Shown here piece after piece: positions 16,874-25,773 of a stretch of DNA of 64,000 nt. The stretch's first letter is position 1, and the number at the start of each line of letters is the position of its first letter. The notes beneath the pieces are model-generated. The model did no database searches. It saw nothing but the letters and a program-made list of their open reading frames with translations, and was not told the origin of the DNA. This DNA is from Clostridiales bacterium (GTDB taxonomy: Bacteria > Bacillota > Clostridia > Peptostreptococcales > Anaerovoracaceae). Position numbers and translations under genes: made by a program. The stretch is from the NCBI GenBank assembly GCA_015243575.1, contig CP042469.1, forward strand, positions 2,446,929-2,510,928, in the 5' to 3' direction.

Positions 16874-19632
16874 TCGTCTTCATCCTCCTCTGTATCATAG
16901 TAGCTGCGAAGTTCAACCAGATTCACCATATAATTGGCAATTCTCTCAGCTCCATTATCGGGGATTCCGATTCCTAATGCAAAAAGATAGTCAGGAACTC
17001 GCACGCCCTCATCAATTTGGCTACGAAGATTTCCTTTTTCATCAGTCCCTATCTTATCAACAGCAACAATATGCAATACTAAAATTGGTGGACGATCTAT
17101 CTCAAGGTATGCCTTATCAGGAATATTCCGCACTCCAGGATTATTATCCTGAAACTTCTTTATCGCTATTTCTCGGGCCTTTTCCGCCAAACCAATCTTG
17201 GCAGCCCCTCCCGAACCGACACGAACCTTGGTTCCACTTATGCTAATTTGTCCACTGGTTGCTTTGACAGTACGTTTCTCTGTTTTTATCGGCAATATTT
17301 TACCATTACAAAACAGCTCATTGTAGATGCATCCATCACCTTCGGCAATAAAAACATCCCAATCACTCATATCATCGGTGTCTCTAATGAAATCAGCCAA
17401 TGCAGTACCTTGAAAGTTCAACTGCCATGGATGAGTTTTGAAGTCCCGCAGGAGCTGCTCAATTTCATCTTTTTTGACACCCGACCAAAAATATCTTGAA
17501 TCCTCTCTGATTATTCTCTGACCAATCGAAGAAAGATTTCTCACGAACTCTTTGAATACCCTCTCATTTGCGGCCAAAATGTTTGCATCCGTTCTCAATC
17601 GAGGGGTTTCAAGCAGACGGCCGGATATAGTAATGGGACGACTAACAAGCGTAGCTGATCGCATCTTATTCCTCGCCGTAACAATAAGTGAGGCAGGGTC
17701 TTGACGAACCTTTAACCCGAATTCCATAGGCGTAAGATTCGCATCCCTCATCCTAACAATTTCTCGTTTTAATTCCTCGGCAGCAGCTGTTATATATCCA
17801 TACCAGTCAATGGCCTCAATGCTGATCCATATTTTGAAAAGGTCATCATAACCTGGACGGTAACCAAACCAACGACCCATTTGAAGAAGGGTATCATACA
17901 TAAGAGATCGACGATAAAAATAGCTAACGCACAATCCCTCAAGTGTAAGCCCCCTTGAAAGACTATTTCCGCCAACAGCGATTACTCGTAATCCTTCTGC
18001 CTTATGGCTATAATAATCCAAGCCAGTAGAGCTGCTTTTTTGGTTTACCGAACGAACTACAATTGGAGCAACCGAAGCAAAAAGATACTCGGATAAATAT
18101 TTATGCCACGGCATAGGACTGTCTTTTGAACCAGCTTTTTCTGAGAGGTAGTGCTTAGTCCATATTGCTTTTAGGAATGCAATATTATCGATCTCATCAC
18201 TTTTGTTTTCAGCTAAGCAGGCATAGTTTTGCAGATCCGAACGGATATCCTCTACCCACCTATAAACCAAATCACTAATCTGGTTCTGAACATCAGTAAA
18301 TCTACTGACGTGAATCATCATAGAGCGATGCTCTTTTCTATCGCCACGAACATCACGGATACCATTAGCAAGCAAAAAATATGCAATCGCCTCTCGCATG
18401 CTTGGAGGCAATTCATAAACAACGAGATCCTTCTTATGGTTGAAAGGAAAGAAGGCATCAAGCTCTTGGGGATATAGTTCTTCAAGCGCTTCTTTGAATT
18501 GAGCTTCTTCACCAAAGATACCTTCTGCTCCGATATAATTTGACGGTGGCGCAAGTGAATAAATAAAGTCTCTCGGGAATAAATCATCATCCCGCATTTC
18601 ATCTGTTGTTTCAGGATTGATAAAAATATTTGCGTAGGGCGTGGCCGTAATGCCAAGATACGATGCCTGTCTGAACAGTTTCAAGAGGCGGCGTATCGCG
18701 TCGTTGATTGCTGTAGGGTCTTCGTCTTCTTTCTTGGTATTAACAGAAGCGTTATCGGCTTCATCGTCAATTAACAGCATAGGAAGATTAATGGCCCCTC
18801 TTGCATCAAGATTATTGCTTTTTAACCACTTGATAAGATTGTTGAGAATGCTTTTGTTTTTCTTAATGACGAATAAAACGGTAGTATTCACGTTATGCAG
18901 TGACAATTTTAATGCACGAAGAATGTTTTTATCAAAGTCTTTCGTAACGGATGTAAATGTCGCAATTTGCTTTTCCTGTCCATATTTTCCTACGCCAACA
19001 GGCACATTTTCAATCTCTTGCTTAGGGTCTAAAAGGTATTGGCTCATCCTTCCCGAAAATTCGGCATCAAGACGTTCCTGCGTTTGCTGACGTAAATTTT
19101 CCATTGTTCCTGCCAGAATAATAATAACACGGTAGCCGGTATCTGCAGCCTTATTGCAAATTGCGGTGTAGTTAGCTGTTTTCCCGGATTGAACATCGCC
19201 AAGTACAAGTCCACGTCGTTGAAATGGAGCATCGCTTTTGGGATCTCCAAGATAGTCAACAATCTCATCCGAAACGCGCCCAAGATTTCCTGTTACACGA
19301 GGATTCCAGTGCTTTACTTCCTCAAGGAATTTTTTGTATCTGTTCCAAAAGAAGAAATCTAATGTCGAACGCCGCGCTGAAAGCCACGGCAGATGCTGCT
19401 GCCTGTCTTTTATGAGAACGCCTAAGTCCATTTGTACGACGATATTAGCTTTGACTTTGCGTTTGATTTCTGCAAATTCTTCATCACTAACAGGATACAA
19501 AACGGCCAGTGATTGACGCAATGCATTCACTTCAGCATCAAATTCCGCTTCGGTAGGCGGAATATCCGGATATTTTGTATTTATTGTTGTTGAAATAATG
19601 CCTTCAAGCAATTCAGTACTAGTTCCCGCCAT
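16870..19632 (-). CDS. Z1 domain protein, helicase-like ATPase
   Basis: 920 aa. A superfamily-II-like motor: Walker A LGDVQSGKTANY (about residue 145), Walker B with LLIDDEADNASV (about 285), motif III GITATPYANIF (about 325), and the Z1 signature in the second half (VGGNSLSRGLTLEG, then LLQMGRWFGYRPGYDDL, about 555-600). Z1 proteins occur nearly only in restriction and defence operons, where they are thought to move or remodel DNA for the nuclease. Its 3' end overlaps the nuclease gene by 4 nt and its start overlaps the ATPase gene by 14 nt. Intact. Confidence 0.9.
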   Translation of the reverse strand: MAGTSTELLEGIISTTINTKYPDIPPTEAEFDAEVNALRQSLAVLYPVSDEEFAEIKRKVKANIVVQMDLGVLIKDRQQHLPWLSARRSTLDFFFWNRYKKFLEEVKHWNPRVTGNLGRVSDEIVDYLGDPKSDAPFQRRGLVLGDVQSGKTANYTAICNKAADTGYRVIIILAGTMENLRQQTQERLDAEFSGRMSQYLLDPKQEIENVPVGVGKYGQEKQIATFTSVTKDFDKNILRALKLSLHNVNTTVLFVIKKNKSILNNLIKWLKSNNLDARGAINLPMLLIDDEADNASVNTKKEDEDPTAINDAIRRLLKLFRQASYLGITATPYANIFINPETTDEMRDDDLFPRDFIYSLAPPSNYIGAEGIFGEEAQFKEALEELYPQELDAFFPFNHKKDLVVYELPPSMREAIAYFLLANGIRDVRGDRKEHRSMMIHVSRFTDVQNQISDLVYRWVEDIRSDLQNYACLAENKSDEIDNIAFLKAIWTKHYLSEKAGSKDSPMPWHKYLSEYLFASVAPIVVRSVNQKSSSTGLDYYSHKAEGLRVIAVGGNSLSRGLTLEGLCVSYFYRRSLMYDTLLQMGRWFGYRPGYDDLFKIWISIEAIDWYGYITAAAEELKREIVRMRDANLTPMEFGLKVRQDPASLIVTARNKMRSATLVSRPITISGRLLETPRLRTDANILAANERVFKEFVRNLSSIGQRIIREDSRYFWSGVKKDEIEQLLRDFKTHPWQLNFQGTALADFIRDTDDMSDWDVFIAEGDGCIYNELFCNGKILPIKTEKRTVKATSGQISISGTKVRVGSGGAAKIGLAEKAREIAIKKFQDNNPGVRNIPDKAYLEIDRPPILVLHIVAVDKIGTDEKGNLRSQIDEGVRVPDYLFALGIGIPDNGAERIANYMVNLVELRSYYDTEEDEDE

Positions 19633-21094
19633 GAGTGTTTCCTCCTACCTTGTATTTTTCAATAAGCTGAGGGTAATATACGAATGGCTCTGAAACAGAA
19701 AGCCGATCCAGTAGCTCCGCCTTTCCAGAATCAGTTGGAATTTGGGCAAGCAAGTCTTGTAGCAACGCCCCGACAACTTGCACCGTAGCTTCCGTTTCAT
19801 TTTCCACGGGCTTATCAGAATTCAAATCCAAATATAGTGAACTGAGAGGAAGTTCGCTCTCAATCGCTTTTAGCAGATTTTCTATATTTTTCTTTACCTG
19901 TTGCGATTCGTCTTCAAATACTTCAAGTAGCGGATGGTCTCTATTTATGGTGTAATACGTTCCGCCTTGTTTTCCCTTAAACCGTTGCCAGACATGGACT
20001 ATGGAGTCATTAGTTTCTTTCTTTCCCCGAAATATCCACGTTCTCTTGCTGTTTTCGGCAAGCCTTTCAACTACTGAATTGAGATTGTTTCTCACTTCTT
20101 CTGGTGGCATTGCAGTGGATTTTTTTATATCAAGTGTCCAGAGATTATCCAGTTTATTGGGAATATCAACTTGAACGCGAGCCAGTTTGGAGAGCTCAGC
20201 CTGTCTTATCATCCGAAACCATGTACCCCATACCAACAAACGTTTATTTCTATAAATATAAAAGCCTTGGCTTTTGCGCAACCCATCTTTGCCGCCAAGG
20301 GCTGCTATTTCCTCGTTGGTTAAGTTTGAGATATGGGGAAGTATATAGGGGCGGACAATAACCTTTGAACCTTCAATATTCATAATTTCATCAGACATTA
20401 TCTGTGTATTTCGTTTTGAAAGGAATGGGTCGGCAGGTTCGACAGGAGTGTTATTCATCATTAGTTGCATTTTTTTAAGACCTGGTTCCCCGCTTATATA
20501 TCGGTGAAAAACTAAAGAGAGATGACTACGCACATCATCCATCTTTTTTCCCATTGAGCGGCTAAAGTCCAATTCACCGACTTTAAGCCTATCGAGGTTT
20601 TGCCAAACCACAAGAGTTCCTGATTCTAGTTTCCTCAACTCCTCAATTTGAGGAATTGCATTGAAGTCCTCCTCCGAATCAAGAATTAATAGCGACCAAT
20701 CGTGAGCATGGATCACATGGTCAATGTCCCAGCAACAAGCTTCTATATGGTTATGTTGTTTACTAACGACAGTTAGCGTCCTGCATTGCGATAATGACGC
20801 CGTTTTCAAGCCTAACCCAAAACGCCCCAAGTCATTTGCAGAACGCTTCTCATTGGGATTTTGACTCCCATAACGCATTGCGGTTTCAAGTGCATCGACA
20901 TCCATTCCATAACCATCATCAAGAATGGCTATGTAAGAATCCCCCACTGGAAAGAAGAAAATTTCTATGCATGAAGCTGATGCCGATAGACTGTTATCGA
21001 CTATATCAGCAATCGCCGTCTCTAATGTGTAGCCGATGGCGCGAGTTGATTCTATTAGAGTTGGCGCATATGGTGGGAGAGGCTTCGTTTTCAT
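19619..21094 (-). CDS. MutL/MORC-type GHKL ATPase of the defence operon
   Basis: 491 aa. ATP-binding Bergerat fold at the N-terminus: motif N EDAIADIVDNSLSASA-like (here ETAIADIVDNSLSASA, about residue 27), G1 ILDDGYGMD, G2 LGRFGLGLKTASLSQC and a G3-like GTLVVWQNLDRL. The C-terminal part holds an S5-like segment (IYRNKRLLVWGTWF). MutL homologues of this type in restriction-modification operons were linked to eukaryotic MORC ATPases and form a clamp-like dimer on DNA. First gene of the operon, with GAAAGGAGTGTCTCC before the ATG. ATP-driven clamping role is inferred from the family. Confidence 0.88.
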   Translation of the reverse strand: MKTKPLPPYAPTLIESTRAIGYTLETAIADIVDNSLSASASCIEIFFFPVGDSYIAILDDGYGMDVDALETAMRYGSQNPNEKRSANDLGRFGLGLKTASLSQCRTLTVVSKQHNHIEACCWDIDHVIHAHDWSLLILDSEEDFNAIPQIEELRKLESGTLVVWQNLDRLKVGELDFSRSMGKKMDDVRSHLSLVFHRYISGEPGLKKMQLMMNNTPVEPADPFLSKRNTQIMSDEIMNIEGSKVIVRPYILPHISNLTNEEIAALGGKDGLRKSQGFYIYRNKRLLVWGTWFRMIRQAELSKLARVQVDIPNKLDNLWTLDIKKSTAMPPEEVRNNLNSVVERLAENSKRTWIFRGKKETNDSIVHVWQRFKGKQGGTYYTINRDHPLLEVFEDESQQVKKNIENLLKAIESELPLSSLYLDLNSDKPVENETEATVQVVGALLQDLLAQIPTDSGKAELLDRLSVSEPFVYYPQLIEKYKVGGNTHGGN

Positions 21095-21421
21095 GGAGAC
21101 ACTCCTTTCGCAAAGAATATCATCGGATATTCTGATAAAACTCGTTATTGGATATCTTTAACCTTAATTCAAAACCATCATAAAAATGTGTTCTAAAGCA
21201 AATTACTACAAAGAATTTCTTATAACGACACAATATAACATATCCTCTACCTTCTTTTTAAGATATCATAACGAAGTCAGACAAAGCAATATGTAGAATG
21301 AAAATATTTCCATATTTAATTTGTTTATTCTAGTTTTTGTTAGTTAGACAAGTTGCAACACCTGCAGTTACTCTTTTAAAAGTCACCAGTATCCCATTTT
21401 GCATATATTTGCGATAGCATG
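21095..21421 (-). promoter_or_regulatory. Promoter region of the defence operon
   Basis: About 330 AT-rich bases lie between the ATPase gene and the terminator of the preceding gene. No coding frame is supported. On the minus strand TTGTCT and TAGAAT are only 13 nt apart, and no convincing -35/-10 pair with normal spacing stands out, so the exact promoter is not assigned. The operon must start here because a strong terminator lies upstream. Confidence 0.4.
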
Positions 21422-21451
21422 AAAAAAAGGAACCAACACCAAATTGGTTCC
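21422..21451 (-). terminator. Intrinsic terminator of the flavin-binding protein gene
   Basis: On the minus strand GGAACCAA and TTGGTTCC form an 8-bp stem followed directly by seven T. It ends the transcript of the gene at 21474-21914 and isolates the defence operon from it. Confidence 0.85.
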
Positions 21452-21473
21452 TCCCATTATCTATTTATGTCAC

Positions 21474-21914
21474 CTAAAATTCAACCCTCGGTGCCTCCGC
21501 CTCCTTCACATTCCACGCCATGTTCCAAATATAAGCCGAACCATGGGATATACGGAATATGACGACCTCCGTATTTACTTCTGACTGCTGGACATTTCCC
21601 CACAGCCATGCCCGTTCCTCTTTCAAACGCTCTTCCAGCGCTTGGTCATTCAGGATTTCAACCGTTCCCGTTACGCGGAGCATCTCGAACTCCGGTTGAT
21701 CCGCGTTTCGGATAAAAGCCGCCTCCATCTTTGGGTTCTCTTTCATTTGACTGTACAGGCTCTTCGCCTTTGCGGTGTGATAGTAAAACCCGGTTTCGTC
21801 GGCAAACCACAGCAGCATACCGCGCACCCGCGGCTGATCGCCCTCACAGGTTGCAAGCCAGCTGCTTGGATTTTGATTTGCAAACAACAGAACTTCCGTA
21901 AGCAATTCATTCAT
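21474..21914 (-). CDS. Pyridoxamine 5'-phosphate oxidase family protein
   Basis: 146 aa, a small split-barrel flavin-binding protein. Typical features are the N-terminal SSWLATCEGDQPRVRGMLL (first beta strands), GFYYHTAKAKSLYSQMKENP (phosphate-binding Lys/Ser region) and RVTGTVEIL. Such single-domain members are usually FMN- or F420-type reductases or haem-binding proteins of unknown substrate, not true PdxH. ATG preceded by GGAGG. Followed by its own terminator. Just downstream of an AraC-type regulator gene on the same strand (83 nt apart), which may control it. Confidence 0.82.
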   Translation of the reverse strand: MNELLTEVLLFANQNPSSWLATCEGDQPRVRGMLLWFADETGFYYHTAKAKSLYSQMKENPKMEAAFIRNADQPEFEMLRVTGTVEILNDQALEERLKEERAWLWGNVQQSEVNTEVVIFRISHGSAYIWNMAWNVKEAEAPRVEF

Positions 21915-21997
21915 GATTCAATTCCTCCTTTTGTTTTAATAAAACCATTCTAAACAAAAGAGGGGATGGATCGCTTTCAATATTCCAGTGCAAATTA

Positions 21998-22918
21998 TCA
22001 AAATTCTGCGTTCTTTGACTGTTGAATGCTCTGACGAAAAGCAGTTGGAGTCATTCTGTACTTTTCAATGAAGCAGGAGGAAAAATAAGAGGAGGAGTTG
22101 AAACCGCATTTCAGTGCAATTTCAGTCATATTATCGGCACTGTTGATCAACTGATTCCGTGCTTTTTTTAGTCGCATGGTTTTTAGAAAATCAATCGGAG
22201 TCTCTCCGGTAACGGATTTGAATATCTTTGAGAAGTGGCTGGTTGATAGATTGGTCAGCGCTGCCAGTTCTTCTACGGTTACCTTTTCTGCAAAGTGGCT
22301 GTTCATATAGGCGATGGCTTTATCTACCTCAAATCGATCGTATAACGGAGGCAGCTGATGGGTACTGGAAAGAACCGATCGCACGATCAGATGTGCCACA
22401 GCCAAAGCCAGCTGGTTTAAGTATTCAGAGTTCCTGCGTTCGTATTCACTGGCTTCCAGCATGAAACACTTCAGCAAGCCTAAAAGCTCCGAGTGCGGCT
22501 CGAACTGCTCGCCGTGAAAAACGGGCAATGACAGTTCATACTGATCAAGAGTTTTACAAAACAGTTCAGAATCGATCTGAATTGCAATATAGCTTTGAAA
22601 GCCGTCCTGCTCCGGCTCCTGATGCGGAAAGCCCGGTGACATGGCAACCAGACATTTGCCATCGGAAATATCGTAAGAGATACGTTTGCCATCAAGGATT
22701 AATTCATTGGCAGAATCAAAATAGTAGACAAATGAAAATGCAGGATGGGTATGACTTGGCGTAACAGCATACTCACATTGTCCACTGGCGGGCATAAACA
22801 AACCAACCATTGGATGTAAAAAGCAGTCGATATTCTCGTAAATCAAAGCGCCCGTATTTTCGTCCAGCGGCCCAATCAGCCGATTCATAATCTCCAGGAA
22901 ATCCCTGCGCAATATCAT
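21998..22918 (-). CDS. AraC-family transcriptional regulator
   Basis: About 306 aa. N-terminal cupin-like sensory part (YAVTPSHTHPAFSFVYYF, with the effector-pocket histidines) and a C-terminal pair of helix-turn-helix motifs: VEELAALTNLSTSHFSKIFK, then NMTEIALKCGFNSSSYFSS and the YRMTPTAFR signature. Start at ATG 22918, with GGAGG 7 nt upstream; a longer frame reaches 22936. It is divergent from the broken peptidase gene at 23008 and precedes the pyridoxamine-oxidase-like gene. Ligand unknown. Confidence 0.88.
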   Translation of the reverse strand: MILRRDFLEIMNRLIGPLDENTGALIYENIDCFLHPMVGLFMPASGQCEYAVTPSHTHPAFSFVYYFDSANELILDGKRISYDISDGKCLVAMSPGFPHQEPEQDGFQSYIAIQIDSELFCKTLDQYELSLPVFHGEQFEPHSELLGLLKCFMLEASEYERRNSEYLNQLALAVAHLIVRSVLSSTHQLPPLYDRFEVDKAIAYMNSHFAEKVTVEELAALTNLSTSHFSKIFKSVTGETPIDFLKTMRLKKARNQLINSADNMTEIALKCGFNSSSYFSSCFIEKYRMTPTAFRQSIQQSKNAEF

Positions 22919-23007
22919 ATTAATACCTCCATTCACACATTTCCTTTCTCTTAATATGATAGATGGGGACAGTATATTGCCCTACATAGGAAAGGAATGC
23001 GATAACT

Positions 23008-23338
23008 TTGATTTATGAAAAATATCGGGATGTGTATTCATTAACCCAGGGAGGACTCACCGATGTTCCCGGTATTCTGGTTGGCCATGCAGAAGATAAA
23101 AGCGGACGTACAGGATGTACGGTAATCCTTTGTCCCAGCGGAGCATTTCCCGGTGTCGATGTCAGCGGTCCCGGGACGCAATCGTGACCCAGGTCGGCAC
23201 CGCTGGAGCGTTGGTGCTGGAGCAATCAATCATAAGGGGCGCCCTGGAAGCGCAGAAAAACAGATGCTAGCCGCCTTGCGCCCGTTCCTCAATCCATATA
23301 AAGTTCTAGATCCGCATAATAATGCAGTCAGCAAATAA
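23008..23338 (+). pseudogene. Remnant of a P1/DmpA-family (S58) aminopeptidase gene
   Basis: From TTG 23008 (AAGGAATG upstream) the frame reads a DmpA-type N-terminus, including GLTDVPGILVGHAEDKSGRTG and TVILCPSGAFPGVDV, then stops at 23186. The family continues for another 250 or so residues, of which only about 150 bases of doubtful remnant follow before convergent sequence begins, so the gene is truncated, not merely frameshifted. Divergent from the AraC gene. A real deletion or a mis-assembly join near 23190 would both explain it. Confidence 0.7.
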
Positions 23339-23358
23339 TGCGCCAGCCCATCCTTGCC

Positions 23359-24278
23359 TCATCTGCTAAACTTACTTATAAAATCCACGCAATAAAGTTC
23401 CAGCTGTTTTAACCCCTCCGGCTCAATGGGAAAATGACCGGCCCCGTATAACAGTTTTAGTTCTTTTTTGCAGCGCAGCTCGTTAAAAAACAATTGACTC
23501 AGTGAGAGATCTGTCCAGTTGTCCCTCTGCGGATGTACAAGCAGTACGGGACACTTGTCAAATTTGCAGGGCTCTATTTTTATCAGAGGGTTAAGCATGG
23601 AGTATAAAAATTCGATCGATACGTTTGCCCCTGAGGATCTTTTATCCGCCATGAGCAATTCGGCAAGCTCCTGATTGTTCACAATTGCACGCATGTTGCA
23701 AACTGCTTTCATCGGCAGTTTCATGGCGCCAAGCGGTCTGTGCAATAATTTGAGAAATGGCTTCCCTGCAATTGCAGCAAGCGGATTGCTGGCAGTTTTT
23801 TTCGTGACAGTAGAATTGCGTTGATCCAATAGACAGGTCGCCATTACCCCATTGATGGAGTCCATTTCACAGGCGACTTGATAAGCAAGCATCCCACCGG
23901 CACTTAACCCGAAGAGAAAGAGCGGAACATCAGCCCTTTGAAACTGCTTGGCAATTTCTACTCCGTAATCTACCCAATGATGATAAGAAATTGTACCCGT
24001 ATAATCCGTATATCCATAAAGCGGAAGATCCGGACATATAATCTCGTACCCCTGCCGGTTCAGAGGAACTGCGATAAGGACAGCAGTCTGCCATTGCCTC
24101 CAACACCATGAAAGAGAATAATTGTCGCTTTTGGAGCCTCCGACGGATAATGATCAATATGGATTCTGGCATTTCCTGCCTGGATAAATACTTCATCCGG
24201 CAGGTTTTCTGAAAAAAGGCGATTTTCATAAGGTAAAAATACCTGAACCTTGCGCCACGTCTTTTCGTTTGAATACAT
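23359..24278 (-). pseudogene. Alpha/beta hydrolase, one frameshift
   Basis: One hydrolase gene in two frames. The N-terminal part has ATIILFHGVGGNGRLLS (the HG oxyanion motif), then after a shift of one base near 24080 the frame continues GYEIICPDLPLYGYTDYTG and LFLFGLSAGGMLAYQVA, whose GLSAGG is the nucleophile elbow, and ends after PVLLVHPQRDNWTDLSLS (acid residue) and GAGHFPIEPEG (catalytic His). All catalytic elements remain, so the shift may be a sequence error. Substrate unknown. Confidence 0.72.
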
Positions 24279-24465
24279 CCGTTCCCCCCCACTGGCTCTC
24301 TTAAATCCGCGCCAAACCGGCTCTTCTTACGAATCAATACAGTTATTATTATACTGTCGGGTCCACTGCTGTGCAATGTGTTTTGGAGGGCAGTGACGAA
24401 CCCGTATGGTATCAGTGACAATAAAACATCTTCAATTTAGAGAATAAGACAAGAAAGGAAAAACA

Positions 24466-25121
24466 ATGGATATTTTTAATAATGAAACAAGCGGTGCAGC
24501 CAAATGCGCGATTATTCTGATTATGGAGAATGTGCAAAATAATGCTGATCGCGATACGCTCAAGGTTGTCCGTGACGAACTTGAAGTTACAATAAAAGCA
24601 AAGTATGCCCAGACATCCCGCAACGATCTGAAAGCACAGAGGCCAATGGATGCCTATATCGCATACTACAAAAATTTGGGTACACCTATCATGTGCTGTC
24701 ACAGCTCGAATCCGTCATAAAGGGCAAACCCATTCCAACCGGGCTTCCGGCAGTGGAAGCAATGTTTATGGCTGAGTTAAAAACATGCTCCTGACAGCAG
24801 GCCATGATCTGGATCAGATTCAGTCGCCGATCAGCCTGCGCATCTCAACTGGCAAAGAGGGCTATACTACGATGAGTGAAATCTGTAGTAACCATACCGG
24901 AAGATTGCATGATCGCAGATCAGAAGAGCATTCTTTCAAGTATTCTTCGGGGCCCGGACTTGAGAACTGCCATTACCAAGCATACCACTCGCGTAATTTA
25001 TATGGTATATGCGCCGCCGGGTGTGGAGGAACAATTGGTATATAACCATTTAGGCGACATTGAAGCTTATGTTCACATGACCTCGCAAGAATCAGTGACG
25101 CGGTTAATCGGAGTATATTAA
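24466..25121 (+). pseudogene. B3/B4 tRNA-binding-domain protein, frameshifted
   Basis: Reading across three frames gives one protein of about 218 aa with the B3/B4 fold known from the beta chain of phenylalanyl-tRNA synthetase and from stand-alone proteins that act on mischarged tRNA or free amino acids: RNDLKAQRPMDAYIAYYK, then GYTYHVLSQLESVIKGKPI-like and TGLPAVEAMFMAELKN, then LRISTGKEGYTTMS and IYMVYAPPGVEEQLVYNHL. Shifts lie near 24675, 24780 and 24875. Start ATG 24466 after AAGAAAGGA. The ends are intact and conserved, so errors are as likely as decay. Confidence 0.7.
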
Positions 25122-25200
25122 TCGGTTATTAATCGGCTCCTTTCTTTGGCGGATGCACTGTGATAAAATTGATTGATGATAATAAATTGAGGTAAACGCT

Positions 25201-25743
25201 ATGAAAAATTATACTGGAGAGGAATTATCCGAGGCCCTTCGCGCTATTAACTCGATCATTCATAAGTGTGAAAAGGCGCAGGAGAAATTCCCCGAGGGCA
25301 AACCGCAGCACACCCTGCTGCGCAACCGATTGAAAGCAATGTATCTATCGAAAGAACTGATTACAGAGGAACTGTCTAAAATAGGCCCCTCTGCAGTACC
25401 ACAGACTTCGGCACAGCAGACTAGAGCACACGCTGCAGCAGCACAGACTTCAGCTAAGCAGACTAGAGCACCCCAGACTTCAGCTGAGGATAACTGCAGC
25501 TCAGCGTTGCTGCTATCGAACTTAGATCAGTTGCAAACCACAGATTTGGGCATGGAACGAATCCGAAAAAACCTGAATCTGGACACGGATGATGTAGTTC
25601 TCTGGTGCCGCGAAAAAATTAAAGCACCAAATGCCATTGTTACCCGAAAGGGCAAGAACTGGTATATTGCTGCAGATGGCTGTGAAATAACAGTAAATGC
25701 GCGCAGCTTCACCATTATTACCGCTCACAAGCGCACCATTTAA
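25201..25743 (+). CDS. Two-domain protein with C-terminal DUF3781
   Basis: 180 aa, intact. The N-terminal helical domain (MKNYTGEELSEALRAINSII, TLLRNRLKAMYLSKELI) resembles a small clostridial family of unknown function. A low-complexity linker at about residues 63-97 consists of repeats of QTSAxQTRA/APQTSA. The C-terminus (TDLGMERIRKNLNLDTDDVV, GKNWYIAADGCEITVNA, SFTIITAHK) matches DUF3781. ATG with GAGGTAAACGCT upstream. No function is known to me for either domain. Confidence 0.7.
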   Translation: MKNYTGEELSEALRAINSIIHKCEKAQEKFPEGKPQHTLLRNRLKAMYLSKELITEELSKIGPSAVPQTSAQQTRAHAAAAQTSAKQTRAPQTSAEDNCSSALLLSNLDQLQTTDLGMERIRKNLNLDTDDVVLWCREKIKAPNAIVTRKGKNWYIAADGCEITVNARSFTIITAHKRTI

Positions 25744-25773
25744 AGTAGCTTTCACAGACATCCTTGTTTACTG

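Noticed and set aside
23153-23338. Open frame after the broken DmpA gene
   Set aside because: No start signal and an unfamiliar mix of sequence; most of it overlaps the peptidase remnant in another frame.
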